Part shown: positions 7,962 through 16,512 of the stretch, in pieces | Layout of the letters: each line of letters starts with the position of its first letter | Numbering within the stretch: position 1 is the stretch's first letter | Assembly: GCF_002086735.1 (NCBI RefSeq) | Contig: NZ_MVIJ01000048.1 | Location: 1-36,619 of the forward strand | Length of the DNA stretch: 36,619 nucleotides | Reading direction: 5' to 3' | From: Mycobacterium scrofulaceum | GTDB lineage: Bacteria > Actinomycetota > Actinomycetes > Mycobacteriales > Mycobacteriaceae | Position numbers and translations under genes: made by a program | The notes under the pieces: model-generated | What the model saw: the letters and a program-made list of their open reading frames with translations, nothing else | The model's database searches: none | Told to the model about the DNA's origin: nothing

Positions 7962-9599
7962 ATGCACCCTCACCCGGGGCGCGACCTGGCGCGCGGTGAA
8001 CGCGGCGCGCCACGCGATCTCCTGAGCGCCGCGAGGCCCGCCGTATGTTTCGTATCCAACATCGGGGACTCCTTGCTGACAATGCCCGCGCTGCGCGCGA
8101 TGGCCGAGTTGTTCACCGCCCCCCTCACCTTGATCTGCCCCCGGGTGGTGTTCGACCTGTGCTTCCGGGAGGTGAGCGACCGTCACGTCGACACCACAGG
8201 GCTGCCCCTCACGGGGCCACACCCTCTGCCCGGATCTCTGCGCCGAGCCCCCGATTATGAAACGTTGGCGGCCGCGATCGGCGCCGTCGACGTGTTCATC
8301 GACACCCTCGCCTGGAACGCCCTGTCGAGCACGGTGATTCGGCCTCTCGTGCAGCGCCTGGCGCCCCGGACGACCATTGGTTTCCCCACCGAGTACGGCT
8401 ACGATTTCGTGGTCCCGCAGGCGGACCTGCACGCGGCCGACCAGATGTTCCAGCTGGCCCGGCTGTTCGATCCCGCGCTGCGGATCGAAAGCTATGCCCA
8501 GGCCCTGCCCATCCCGTCATCGGTGCGGGAACTGGCCCGGAAGATCCGTGACGAGGTGCCCGCGGGCAAGAAGGTACTCGTCGTACACGCCGACACCGAC
8601 TGGGCGCAGAAGCGCTGGCCCGCAGGACGATTCATCGACCTGCTGGACCGGTTCTTGTCCCGCCACCGCCACTTCGTGGCCTGGGTCGTCGGGATGGGAC
8701 ACGAGGAACTCAACGTGGGCCGTGCGGGCGACCGGGTTTTCCCCCACCTCGGCCTGCCCCTCGACCTCGCCATGGCGCTGGTCGGGACCGGGGACCTCTT
8801 CGTGGGGATCGACTCCTCGATGCTGCACGCCGCCGACCTGGCGCGGGTTCCCGGCGTCGGGCTGTTCGGCGCGACGCGGGCCGCGACCTGGGGGTTCAGG
8901 TTCGGGCCGCACCGGCATGTCGAAATGGCGTCGATGGCGGACATCACGGTGGCGGAGGTGCTCGGCGCGCTGGAGGACCTGACCGAGGAGCATGTCGGTG
9001 TCCCGGCGCCGCCGCAGCGCCGCAATCATGCTGCCGTGCAACCCGATTCGCCCCGGGTGGCCGTGCTTGCCGCGGTCGCGCAGTTCGTCGACCTCGCGCG
9101 ATCCTGGCACCGCGAACAGCCGGCCGCCGATGGGGCGGGCATCGGGGCGAAGGCGCTCCGTTTGCACGCGCTGAACTTCGGCCTCTGGCATCAGGAGGAC
9201 GCGGTTCGCCGGGACGGCGTAAGCGACCGTGAGGTGGCTGGCGGCAAACGCGCCATTGACGCCCTCAACGCATCGCGCAACGCGGCCGTCGAAGACATCG
9301 ACGCGGCCCTGCTCGATCGTCTCGTCCCCAACGCGAGCGCCCCGCTACATACGGAAACGCCCGCAACGATCGTCGATCGGCTCTCCGTTCTGGCGCTGCG
9401 AATCGTGCACACGAACCGGTCCGGGGCCGACGGTGAGCGCCTCGCGACGCTCGAAGAGCAGTACGCCGACCTGGTGGACGGTCTCGACCGGTTCCTCAGC
9501 CGGGTGGTCGACGGTCTCGTCCGGTTCCAGGTTTATCGGCAATTCAAGACGCCGGAAGAGCGAAGCTCCTGCGCCTTGTCAGACGACCGCGATCAATAG
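7962..9599 (+). CDS. GT9-type glycosyltransferase fused to a DUF4254-like domain
   Basis: A 545-residue two-part protein. Residues about 26-345 look like a family 9 (heptosyltransferase-like, GT-B) glycosyltransferase: the N-terminal NIGDSLLTMPALR (33-45), the mid motif KRWPAGRF in a strand-helix context, and the acidic-Ser motif GIDSSMLHAADLARVPGVGLFG near the end. Residues about 399-530 match what I recall of DUF4254: an LNFGLWHQED start, LNASRNAAVEDID, a TETPATIVDRLSVLALR segment and a FQVYRQFK end. The ATG at 7962 follows GAAGGAAGG. It overlaps the convergent glycosyltransferase gene by 7 nt at its 3' end. GT9 enzymes usually transfer heptose or related sugars from nucleotide sugars; the donor and acceptor here cannot be read from sequence. 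Confidence 0.85.
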   Translation: MHPHPGRDLARGERGAPRDLLSAARPAVCFVSNIGDSLLTMPALRAMAELFTAPLTLICPRVVFDLCFREVSDRHVDTTGLPLTGPHPLPGSLRRAPDYETLAAAIGAVDVFIDTLAWNALSSTVIRPLVQRLAPRTTIGFPTEYGYDFVVPQADLHAADQMFQLARLFDPALRIESYAQALPIPSSVRELARKIRDEVPAGKKVLVVHADTDWAQKRWPAGRFIDLLDRFLSRHRHFVAWVVGMGHEELNVGRAGDRVFPHLGLPLDLAMALVGTGDLFVGIDSSMLHAADLARVPGVGLFGATRAATWGFRFGPHRHVEMASMADITVAEVLGALEDLTEEHVGVPAPPQRRNHAAVQPDSPRVAVLAAVAQFVDLARSWHREQPAADGAGIGAKALRLHALNFGLWHQEDAVRRDGVSDREVAGGKRAIDALNASRNAAVEDIDAALLDRLVPNASAPLHTETPATIVDRLSVLALRIVHTNRSGADGERLATLEEQYADLVDGLDRFLSRVVDGLVRFQVYRQFKTPEERSSCALSDDRDQ

Positions 9600-10369
9600 G
9601 CCGCGGCGCACCACCACTGTCGCCAATCCAGGTACGGGTCCTTGTGCTCGTCGTATTGCAGGTGTAGGGCCAGCGACGGGATCGGGGTGAAGAGCAGAAC
9701 CTGCTCGCGCCATATCTCGTTGATCGTCGACGCCTCGAAGATGTGATTCTCGACGCCATAGGGTGTGCTCGAGTACCGTGCGAGCCGTTCGAAGAGCGCC
9801 CAATTCCTGCGCAGTGTGCCCAGTTCCACCCAGCACGTGTTCGTGGTGTGCGTGTTCGTGCGCCAGTGCCGTCGGCTGCCCTGCACGACGCGGCAATCTT
9901 CCCGGCTGAAGATGGCGCCCCAGTAGTTCTTCGGGTCGTCGTAGGGATGCAGCGCAACTTCCCGGCCGGCGTGCCTGTCCTTGAACAACGCGTGCGCCTC
10001 CAGCATCTCCGCGATGGCCGTAGGGGTGTGCAGGTAATCGTCCTCAACGAAATAGACGAGCTCGCGGGCCTGGTCGCGGGCCGCGGAAAACGATGCGAGA
10101 CAGGAAGCGTTGTAGCCCCTGTCCGCGAGGGCGACGAATTCCACCGGACGGTCACACGTGGCGAGGATTCGCCGCAGCGCCGACAGGGCCTCGGGCGACG
10201 AGTGGTCATCGAAGACCCGCAGGACGATGTCGCCGTCGGCGTGATTGACCGACGTGACAAGCGACTGCGCACAGCGAAGCATGATTTCGCTCTTCGGGGC
10301 GTCGACGTAGCGATGCGCACCGTGGACGCTGATGTCGGAATGGGTCTGCAGATGGATGTCGAGTTTCAT
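9593..10369 (-). CDS. Probable GT-A fold (GT2-like) glycosyltransferase
   Basis: A 258-residue protein with features of a GT-A transferase. An N-terminal strand (MKLDIHLQTHS) is followed by LRVFDDHSS (a typical first acidic motif near residue 60), an RGYNASCLASF segment, and VYFVEDDY (a DXD-like metal/nucleotide site near residue 105). I start it at ATG 10369 rather than the upstream in-frame start at 10459, because the strand beginning at MKLDIH is the expected first beta-strand and the preceding 30 residues look non-coding. The ribosome site is weak. It is convergent with the GT9-DUF4254 gene and divergent from espB. Local GC appears somewhat lower than in neighbours. The sugar donor is unknown. 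Confidence 0.75.
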   Translation of the reverse strand: MKLDIHLQTHSDISVHGAHRYVDAPKSEIMLRCAQSLVTSVNHADGDIVLRVFDDHSSPEALSALRRILATCDRPVEFVALADRGYNASCLASFSAARDQARELVYFVEDDYLHTPTAIAEMLEAHALFKDRHAGREVALHPYDDPKNYWGAIFSREDCRVVQGSRRHWRTNTHTTNTCWVELGTLRRNWALFERLARYSSTPYGVENHIFEASTINEIWREQVLLFTPIPSLALHLQYDEHKDPYLDWRQWWCAAAY

Positions 10370-10687
10370 GCTGTCGGCCAGCCTAACCAGCCGGAGCGCC
10401 GGCGACCCCCGAGAAGCGTTGCCACCCAAGCGTTCAGCCGCCGTACATCTCGACGCCACCTACCGCAACCCAGCCGGCAAGGTAATCATCCGGCGAGTGC
10501 GCCGGGGTGCCGGATTGGCCGGCACGAGCGCCAGAATTTCGTGCGCAGCGGGCCCATTCGGTGGATTACGATAATCCTCGGTGGCGGTTGGCGTGCCACT
10601 GCGAGCGTCCGCCATCGCGAACCCTGAGCGTTCGCCCGGCTCCTCCGGCGACTATCGACTGCTTCAGCGAAGGAGTGACGAGCCGAC
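10370..10687. promoter_or_regulatory. Divergent intergenic region between glycosyltransferase and espB
   Basis: A 318-nt stretch without a supported gene. It must hold the promoters of espB (rightward) and of the minus-strand glycosyltransferase (leftward). The clearest element is a perfect inverted repeat GGATTA-CGA-TAATCC at 10563-10577, about 110 nt upstream of the espB start. AAGGAG near 10670 is the espB ribosome site. I see no convincing -35/-10 pair. Confidence 0.45.
10563..10577. promoter_or_regulatory. Palindromic operator-like site upstream of espB
   Basis: Perfect 6-bp inverted repeat (GGATTA / TAATCC) around a 3-nt centre (CGA). It is more AT-rich than the surrounding DNA and sits 111 nt before the espB ATG. 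The size and symmetry suit a dimeric regulator, but the half-site matches no motif I can name. Confidence 0.35.
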
Positions 10688-12187
10688 ATGACGCAGGCAC
10701 TCAACGTCGAATACGACGAGCTGATGGCTCGAGCGGCCGAAATCGAGCGATCGATTCCGGCCATCCCGCCCACCAACCCGCCGGGCCCGTGCGAGCTTTC
10801 GTTCGTGAAGGATGCCGCTACGCAGCTCGCCCTCAACGCCGACACGATGCGGGTGTACCTCAAAGCCTGTGAGCGGGAATGGAAGGCGCTGGCGAAATCG
10901 CTGAGGAATGCCGCCAAAGCCTACGAAGAGGCGGACGAGGGCGGCGCGGAGTCGATGAACTCCGTTGACTTCGGTGGCTCCTCGGCGGGCGGTGCGGGGG
11001 GTGACGGCGGGCAGATGTCGGCCATGTGCGATCCGGACGAGGATTTCGGCGGCTACCTGCCACCGCCCCCGCCGCCTCCGCCGCCGTTCCAATACCCCTA
11101 CTACGAGGTCAGGCAGGCGGCCAAGGACATCGAAGCCGGTGACCACGGCACCGCGTTCCGGGCGTTCGCCAGGGAATGGGATGCCTTTCAGCGGACCTTC
11201 CAGCAGGAGACGATCAACCGGTTCCGGCCTTTCACGTCCTGGGAAGGCGAGGCGAGGACCGCCGTCGAGACGAACTTCGACCAACAGCGTCAGTGGATTG
11301 CCTCGATGGTCGCCCTGTGCCTCCAGCTGGGCACCCAGGCGAACACCGTCGTGGATGCGCACAGAAAGGCGACGCTCACCACCGGCTACCACAATCAGCA
11401 CGCGCAGGAGGGCTCGCATCCGACGACCTACGAGATATCGCAATGCGACTACTGGTACCGGCGCTACGTGGAATCCAATAACCAGTACTACGTCTCGGTA
11501 GCCATCGAATGGTACGAGAAGCTGCAGGCGAACTCCGAAGAGACCTTGCGGCAATATGTTTCGAATGCGCAACTGCCGCTGCGCCCGGTCACTCCGCAAC
11601 GGGTACCCACGGCCACCCGCATCGACGCGCCGAATCCCGATGGCGGCAGTGGCGGCAACGACCCCTTCGATCCGAACAACCCGTTCGACCCGAACAATCC
11701 CTTCGACGAAGGGGGTCTTCCGTCGACGGGCACGCCCAGCGTCCCGTCCGTCCCCTCCATTCCGTCCACCGGAATGCCGTCGACGCCGCCGGCGCCCGAC
11801 AACGCCAAGCTGGACAAGGCGTTGAAGGACCTTAAAGGCAGCGGTGTGCCCGGCGGTGCGGGCCTCAAGCCGGCGTCGCTCGGCGGCGGGGGAGGGGGCG
11901 GGGTGCCGTCGATGCCGTTGCAGCCGGCGGCGGACGCCGGCGCGGCGACGGGTCCCGCCGGAGCGGCCCCCGGCGCAGCGGCGGCCGCGGGCCGCGGAAT
12001 GCCGGGCGCGCCCGGCGGCGCGATGGGCGGCGGTATGGGGGGCATGCCCATGGGCGGGCACGGAAAACAGGACGGGGGCAAGGGTAAGCGCGTGCAGTCC
12101 GAGGATGAGTCGCTCTATACCGAGGAGCGGCAATGGACGGAGGGCGTGATCGGCAATCGCCCCCGCAAGGCCGGTCCCGACAAGTAG
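10688..12187 (+). CDS. espB: EspB, secreted ESX-1 substrate
   Basis: EspB is a secreted PE-PPE-like helical protein that forms heptameric rings and is cleaved by MycP1 in M. tuberculosis. This 499-residue version has the family marks: a PE-like helix pair ending in the secretion motif YEEAD (Y79-D83), a PPE-like region with WEG (W185-G187), and the glycine-rich C-terminal segment KPASLGGGGGGG (about 394-404), which lines up with the region where MycP1 processing is reported. The C-terminus (LYTEERQWTEGVIGNR) closely resembles M. tuberculosis EspB. Oddities are a nine-proline run linking the PE- and PPE-like parts (125-133) and a repeated DPNNPF motif. A good AAGGAG site precedes the ATG. espK starts 55 nt downstream. 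Confidence 0.95.
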   Translation: MTQALNVEYDELMARAAEIERSIPAIPPTNPPGPCELSFVKDAATQLALNADTMRVYLKACEREWKALAKSLRNAAKAYEEADEGGAESMNSVDFGGSSAGGAGGDGGQMSAMCDPDEDFGGYLPPPPPPPPPFQYPYYEVRQAAKDIEAGDHGTAFRAFAREWDAFQRTFQQETINRFRPFTSWEGEARTAVETNFDQQRQWIASMVALCLQLGTQANTVVDAHRKATLTTGYHNQHAQEGSHPTTYEISQCDYWYRRYVESNNQYYVSVAIEWYEKLQANSEETLRQYVSNAQLPLRPVTPQRVPTATRIDAPNPDGGSGGNDPFDPNNPFDPNNPFDEGGLPSTGTPSVPSVPSIPSTGMPSTPPAPDNAKLDKALKDLKGSGVPGGAGLKPASLGGGGGGGVPSMPLQPAADAGAATGPAGAAPGAAAAAGRGMPGAPGGAMGGGMGGMPMGGHGKQDGGKGKRVQSEDESLYTEERQWTEGVIGNRPRKAGPDK

Positions 12188-12242
12188 GCGAGCCATGAGC
12201 TCCGGCACCGGCCGACCGCACGCGGCGATCGAGGAGGAGACG

Positions 12243-14101
12243 ATGGGCATTGCCAGGCCGGCGGGCGGATATGCCGATCAGATGCTGGATCCGGGCGCGT
12301 GGCCCGAGGTCGACGAAGGCGCCCTGTATGACCGCGCGCAGGACTACACCAGGGTGTTGCGGCAGGTAACAGAGGTGCTGGAGAGCTGCCAGCACCAGCG
12401 GAGCGAAGTCTTCGACGGCGGCATCTGGTCCGGTGGTGCCGCGAACGCCGCCAACGCCGAACTCGGCGCGAACGTCGGCGAATTGATGACGCTGCAGAAC
12501 GGGCTGGCCGCGATCATCACCTGGGACAGGTACATCGCCCTGTCGATCGAGCAGACCAAGTCGGACATCACCGACAACGTGGAAGCCGCGCAGCGCCAAA
12601 TCAGCCTTCTCGAACGGGATTCCAGGCTCGACGCCGACGAGCGGGCCACCGCGATCAACAACGTGGTGGTCGCGACCTACGGGGCCAACATCAGCCTGAT
12701 GGAAGGCGCGGCCGACCGAATCCTGGCAAGCAAGGCCTGGAAGCCGCCCGGCAATGCTCTCGACGATCTGCTCGACCAGAAGACGCCGCCGCCGCTCACG
12801 CTTCCCGACGGGACGCCGCACGTCCCGGGACCCCCGCCGGAGGAGGACGGCCCGCGCCCGGGTCCCGTGGATCCGGTCCCGGTGCCGCCCGCGCCGCCGC
12901 CCGCGCCGCCGGACCCAGGGGTGCGGCGGCGTCGGCCCAGCCCGGCGGGAGCGGGAAGGGAGTGCTTCCGGCGTCGGCAACCGCAGGATCGCCGCAAGCA
13001 GGTGTCCGTCCGGAGGAGTCGTCCGCGGCGGTGACCCCCGCCGGTGCCGCGGGCATGCCGGGGGCCCCGATGGCGGGCGGATCTGGCGGTGCCTCCGGCG
13101 GTTCCGGCGCTCGGGCGGGGGCTCCTCCGGTGGGGCAGAGCCCGTCGAGCGCGGCCCCCAGCACCCGACCGGCCGCCGCGAGGCGGCCCGCGGCGCGGGC
13201 CGCGGCCGCGGCGGGGGAGGGCAAGCCGGTCGAGAGCCGCGACGACGCCGACAGCGGCGTTGCGGTGCCTCCCCCGGTGATCCCGGTGTCCGCGGCGCGG
13301 GCCGAACGCGACGCCATCGCCGAGGCCGCCACCGCCGACGCGGCGCGGCGCGGCGGGCCCGACCCGCTGCAATTGGCGCGGCGCATCGCCGCGGCACTGA
13401 ACGCCCCGGACAATCAGGCACCTGGAGCGCTCGGCTTCTTCTGGGTGACCGCCGTGACGACCGACGGGGCGATCGTGGTGGCGAACAGCTACGGCGTGGC
13501 CTACATACCCGAGCAGGTGCAACTGCCGGAACAGGTCGAGATGGCCAGCGCCGACGCCGCGATCCCGGCCGCGGAGCGGGCCCGCTGGGCCACCTATCCG
13601 GTGCTCGCCGTGCAAGGTTGGGCGGAGCATCACGACAAGAAGTTACGGGCCGTCATCGCCACCGAAAAGCACTTCGCCGGTTCGGATCCCGGCGCGGCCA
13701 AGATCTTCCTGATGCCGGATGACATTCCGGAAACGGGGGAGATGGCCGGCCGCTCCCGGCTCGAGGCGGTGGATCCACCGGCGGCGGAGCGGCTGGCCGC
13801 CACCAGCGACCGGCGCCTGGTCGAGCTGCTGCCACCGGCGCCCGCGGATCGGAGCCCGCGGGCCGATGAGCGCGCGATGCTGTGGTTCGACGTGGTGAAG
13901 CCGTTGGCGAGCAAGGCGACCGGCCGCACGGCCGCGCACCTGCGCGCGTTCCACAACTACACCTCGCACTGTGCAGAAGTGGCGCTCGAGCAGGCGCACA
14001 CGGCGGCCGACCTGGACGCGCAACGCCTCGCTGTGGCGGATTGGCTGTACTGGACACACCTCGCCGCCCTGCTCGATGAGGCTCTGGCCGCCGCGCCCTG
14101 A
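12243..14101 (+). pseudogene. espK: EspK, split by a frameshift
   Basis: EspK is the large Pro/Ala-rich ESX-1 substrate-associated protein that binds EspB and guides it to EccCb1 (M. marinum work). The start at ATG 12243 (strong GAGGAGGAG upstream) gives MGIARPAGGYADQMLDPG, very close to M. tuberculosis EspK. This frame holds the N-terminal helical domain (about residues 1-185, with an IWSGG motif), enters the proline linker, then turns Arg-rich and stops at 13034. The rest of the protein continues in the -1 frame (open to a GTG at 12962 and before) and ends normally at 14101, with a well-conserved C-terminal domain (ALGFFWVTAVTTDG, DDIPETGEMAGRSRLE). Joined, it would be about 620 residues, against 729 in M. 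tuberculosis. Either the gene is broken, the sequence lacks one base, or a -1 shift occurs. Confidence 0.88.
12914..12930 (+). other. Frameshift position in espK
   Basis: In the first frame the protein reads APPDPG up to about 12920 and then becomes VRRRRPSP, typical of out-of-frame GC-rich DNA. In the -1 frame sensible Gly/Ala/Ser-rich linker sequence begins at GAAASAQPGG from 12920. A run of four G (12918-12921) sits exactly at the switch, so one missing G would explain it. Confidence 0.7.
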
Positions 14102-14102
14102 G

Positions 14103-14116
14103 TCGGCGCACGCCGA
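14103..14116. terminator. Small hairpin between convergent espK and espJ
   Basis: The inverted repeat TCGGC-GCAC-GCCGA lies just after the espK stop and 30 nt from the espJ stop, in the 44-nt gap between two convergent genes. There is no U-run, as is common for mycobacterial hairpins. The stem is only 5 bp, so its role as a terminator is tentative. Confidence 0.3.
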
Positions 14117-14145
14117 AAGACACTGGGCCGCTTGGGGGATACGGA

Positions 14146-14868
14146 TCACCCGGGCGTTTCGGCGGCCGCAGCCCCGGCCGGGCGCGCGGTCGGTGGCCGG
14201 ACGGAGGCGCTTCCGGGCGACCCGTCGCCCGCCGCGGCGCCCGCGCCGTCGGGTTGCGTGGTGTCGTCCACGAGACGGGTTGCGTCGCCGGGCATATCGG
14301 TGGTGTCGTCGGCCAGGCGTGCCGGTGTTGCTCCGGCGCCACCCAAGCCACCGGCGGCCTGCTGGACGGTCGACATCATCGTCTGCATGCCCTGCGTGAC
14401 AGGTCCCATGGCCTGCCCCATCGCGCCCAACTGTCCGAGCGTCGCGGGCGCCTGAGCGGGTGGGCGGGCCGACTTGTCGGGCCTGGCGGGCGTCTTGCCG
14501 CCGTCGTCATCCTTCGGTTTGGCGGTGGCCCCCAGCAGCCGGCCTGTCGCGGCGCTTCCCGTCGGTTGCTGCGCGGCCGCCGACATCGGGGCTCCGCCGA
14601 CGTGCTCGCCCAGCGCCTGATCGGCCTCGGCGTACATCGCGGCCGCGGCCACGATGCTGGATCCCGTTCGGGTGAGCGCCTTCTCGACCGCCGGCAGGCC
14701 GGTGACAACCGGTGATTCGATGACCGGCATGGTTGCGTTGATCGCGGAGGACACCGCGTCGGCGCCCGGCGCACGCATGGGCGGCGGAGGTGCGGGCAAA
14801 GCGAGGGCCTGCAGCGTCGCCCCCGCGGCCTTCAGGCGCGCGGCATCAACCGCCAAAGGTTCAGTCAT
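14146..14868 (-). CDS. espJ: EspJ, ESX-1 secretion-associated protein
   Basis: A 240-residue protein opening MTEPLAVDAARLKAAG, close to M. tuberculosis EspJ (Rv3878) as I recall it. The helical N-terminal domain ends in the type VII secretion motif YAEAD (YxxxD). The rest is low-complexity Ala/Pro/Gly/Thr. The ATG at 14868 is preferred over the GTG one codon earlier, because AGAGGA lies 7 nt upstream of the ATG. EspJ is a predicted secreted substrate of unknown activity. It is the last gene of the minus-strand ESX-1 run, 96 nt after eccD1, and is convergent with espK, whereas in M. tuberculosis espK follows it on the same strand. It is shorter than the 280-residue M. tuberculosis protein, mostly in the tail. 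Confidence 0.9.
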   Translation of the reverse strand: MTEPLAVDAARLKAAGATLQALALPAPPPPMRAPGADAVSSAINATMPVIESPVVTGLPAVEKALTRTGSSIVAAAAMYAEADQALGEHVGGAPMSAAAQQPTGSAATGRLLGATAKPKDDDGGKTPARPDKSARPPAQAPATLGQLGAMGQAMGPVTQGMQTMMSTVQQAAGGLGGAGATPARLADDTTDMPGDATRLVDDTTQPDGAGAAAGDGSPGSASVRPPTARPAGAAAAETPG

Positions 14869-14964
14869 CACGCAATCCTCTTGTTCACCTGTCGAATCCC
14901 AGTGGCGCGCCGGGGCTTCAAAAGTGCTGATTTCCAGTGACGTTCACGCACGGCCCCGCCCGGC

Positions 14965-16512
14965 TCAAAAGCGAATGTTCCGGACGGTGTCGTAGACGCC
15001 GGTGATCCAGAGCAGCATCGGGATGATGGCGGCGACGAGCGTGCCGTCCAGCATTTCCAGGACGCGCTTGGTGACCGGCGACACGCGGCGGATCGTCGCG
15101 GTCGCCGCCACGACCGCCACCGCGATCAGGCAGGCGGCCAGGTAGATCGTCAGGAAAAGCCATGCCTTGCCCGGATACCACAGGCTCAGCCGAACCGTCA
15201 CTCCCGCCGGAATGGCGAGCGCGGCGGCAAGCAGCGACCACGCGCACCACCGATCGGCGTAGAGCCGCGACCTGAATCCGCAAGCCGCCGTGACCAGTCC
15301 GGTCACCACCAGGCTGTGCACGAAGAAGTGCCCGCGGACCAGCAACGCGACCGTCCCCGCGGTCAGAATCAGGGTGCCCGCCAGCACGAAACCGGTGAGC
15401 AGCTGCTTGGCCAGCCTGCTCCGCTCCGTCAGGCGCGCGGCGGAATCGGGCACTGACGCGATGATCGCCTGCCAGGTGCGCGTCTCGCCATCGGCGCCGG
15501 TGTCCCGGCCCGTTACGGGATCGAGCAGTTCCTCATGCTCGACGGCCTCGCCGGGCGCCGGGATGGGGGGCAGGGCAATCCGCGCGACGGCGACGGTGAG
15601 CTTGGCCGCGTTGGTGATCGTGAACAGCCCGAACACGATGGCGCCGGCCGGCACCCACTGCTGCCAGCCGTATCCGACCGCGATGGCCGCGACGGTCACC
15701 GCGATCGAAACGACCACGACGAACGCCGCGAGTTCGAACCGTTGCCGCGGGCCGCCGCGCGCCAGCAGCGTCAGGAACAAGACGGTGGCCACCGCTCCCG
15801 CCAGCTGGGGCGCGCCGAGCGAGTCGACGGGGTGTGGGCGGGGGACTGCCAACGCGACGGCAACGGCGATCAGCGGGTACGCCGTCACCAGCAGGCTTTC
15901 CGACATGTTGGCGTTCCGGTAGAACCTCTTGCTTGCCCAGCTGCCGACCAGAGCGACGCACCCCGCGACGCCCAGTCCGAGCGCCCACCACATGTGCCGC
16001 CCGGTGTGCTCCCACGTCAGCGCGGCCAGCACGACAACCACGAGGGCGACGACGGGGATGGACACCGCGATAAGCAGATTCAGCGCCGGCCGGTCGAACT
16101 GTGGCGTTTCGTCGAGGACGGCGATCGCGTCGATGACGTCTTCGACGAGCGGCCGATAGCGTTCCGTCCTGCTCACCGGAACCAGGGTCAGCAGCGACCC
16201 GTCCACGACTCCCGCGTCATCGAGGGATTGATCGGCCGGCAATGGCGGGGCTCCGGGCCGGGCGAAGGTCCACGTGCCCTGCGCGGAAAAGTCGAAACCC
16301 GCCAGCACCTCCGCCGGTGTCTCGTCCAGCAATTCGGCCAGCACCGCAACCGTGTCGTCGACGTAGCTTCCGATCGGCGCCGCCGAGGGCAGCACGACAT
16401 CGGTCAACCTCCGCCCGGTAAGGATGGTCACCCGGGTGGTGGCGGGCTTGGCGGGAGTGGCCGCGGCGGTCGCGGGTGCCGCGGCGGCAGCAGTGGCGGT
16501 CGGCATGCTCAA
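14965..16512 (-). CDS. eccD1: EccD1, multi-pass membrane channel component of ESX-1
   Basis: EccD forms the bulk of the transmembrane region of the ESX complex. This 515-residue protein has an N-terminal ubiquitin-like cytosolic domain (about residues 25-115, TTRVTILTGRR to GSLLTLVPV), then about eleven hydrophobic helices, and the conserved end WITGVYDTVRNIRF. The start is taken at TTG 16512, which overlaps the espI stop (TTGA, 4 nt) and gives MSMP, matching the MSAP opening of the M. tuberculosis protein. ATG 16506 is the alternative. The length is near the 511 residues of M. tuberculosis EccD1. Confidence 0.95.
   Translation of the reverse strand: MSMPTATAAAAAPATAAATPAKPATTRVTILTGRRLTDVVLPSAAPIGSYVDDTVAVLAELLDETPAEVLAGFDFSAQGTWTFARPGAPPLPADQSLDDAGVVDGSLLTLVPVSRTERYRPLVEDVIDAIAVLDETPQFDRPALNLLIAVSIPVVALVVVVLAALTWEHTGRHMWWALGLGVAGCVALVGSWASKRFYRNANMSESLLVTAYPLIAVAVALAVPRPHPVDSLGAPQLAGAVATVLFLTLLARGGPRQRFELAAFVVVVSIAVTVAAIAVGYGWQQWVPAGAIVFGLFTITNAAKLTVAVARIALPPIPAPGEAVEHEELLDPVTGRDTGADGETRTWQAIIASVPDSAARLTERSRLAKQLLTGFVLAGTLILTAGTVALLVRGHFFVHSLVVTGLVTAACGFRSRLYADRWCAWSLLAAALAIPAGVTVRLSLWYPGKAWLFLTIYLAACLIAVAVVAATATIRRVSPVTKRVLEMLDGTLVAAIIPMLLWITGVYDTVRNIRF

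Noticed and set aside
12195..12242. Upstream start of espK at 12195
   Set aside because: ATG 12243 has a much stronger ribosome site and begins exactly where homology to EspK begins.
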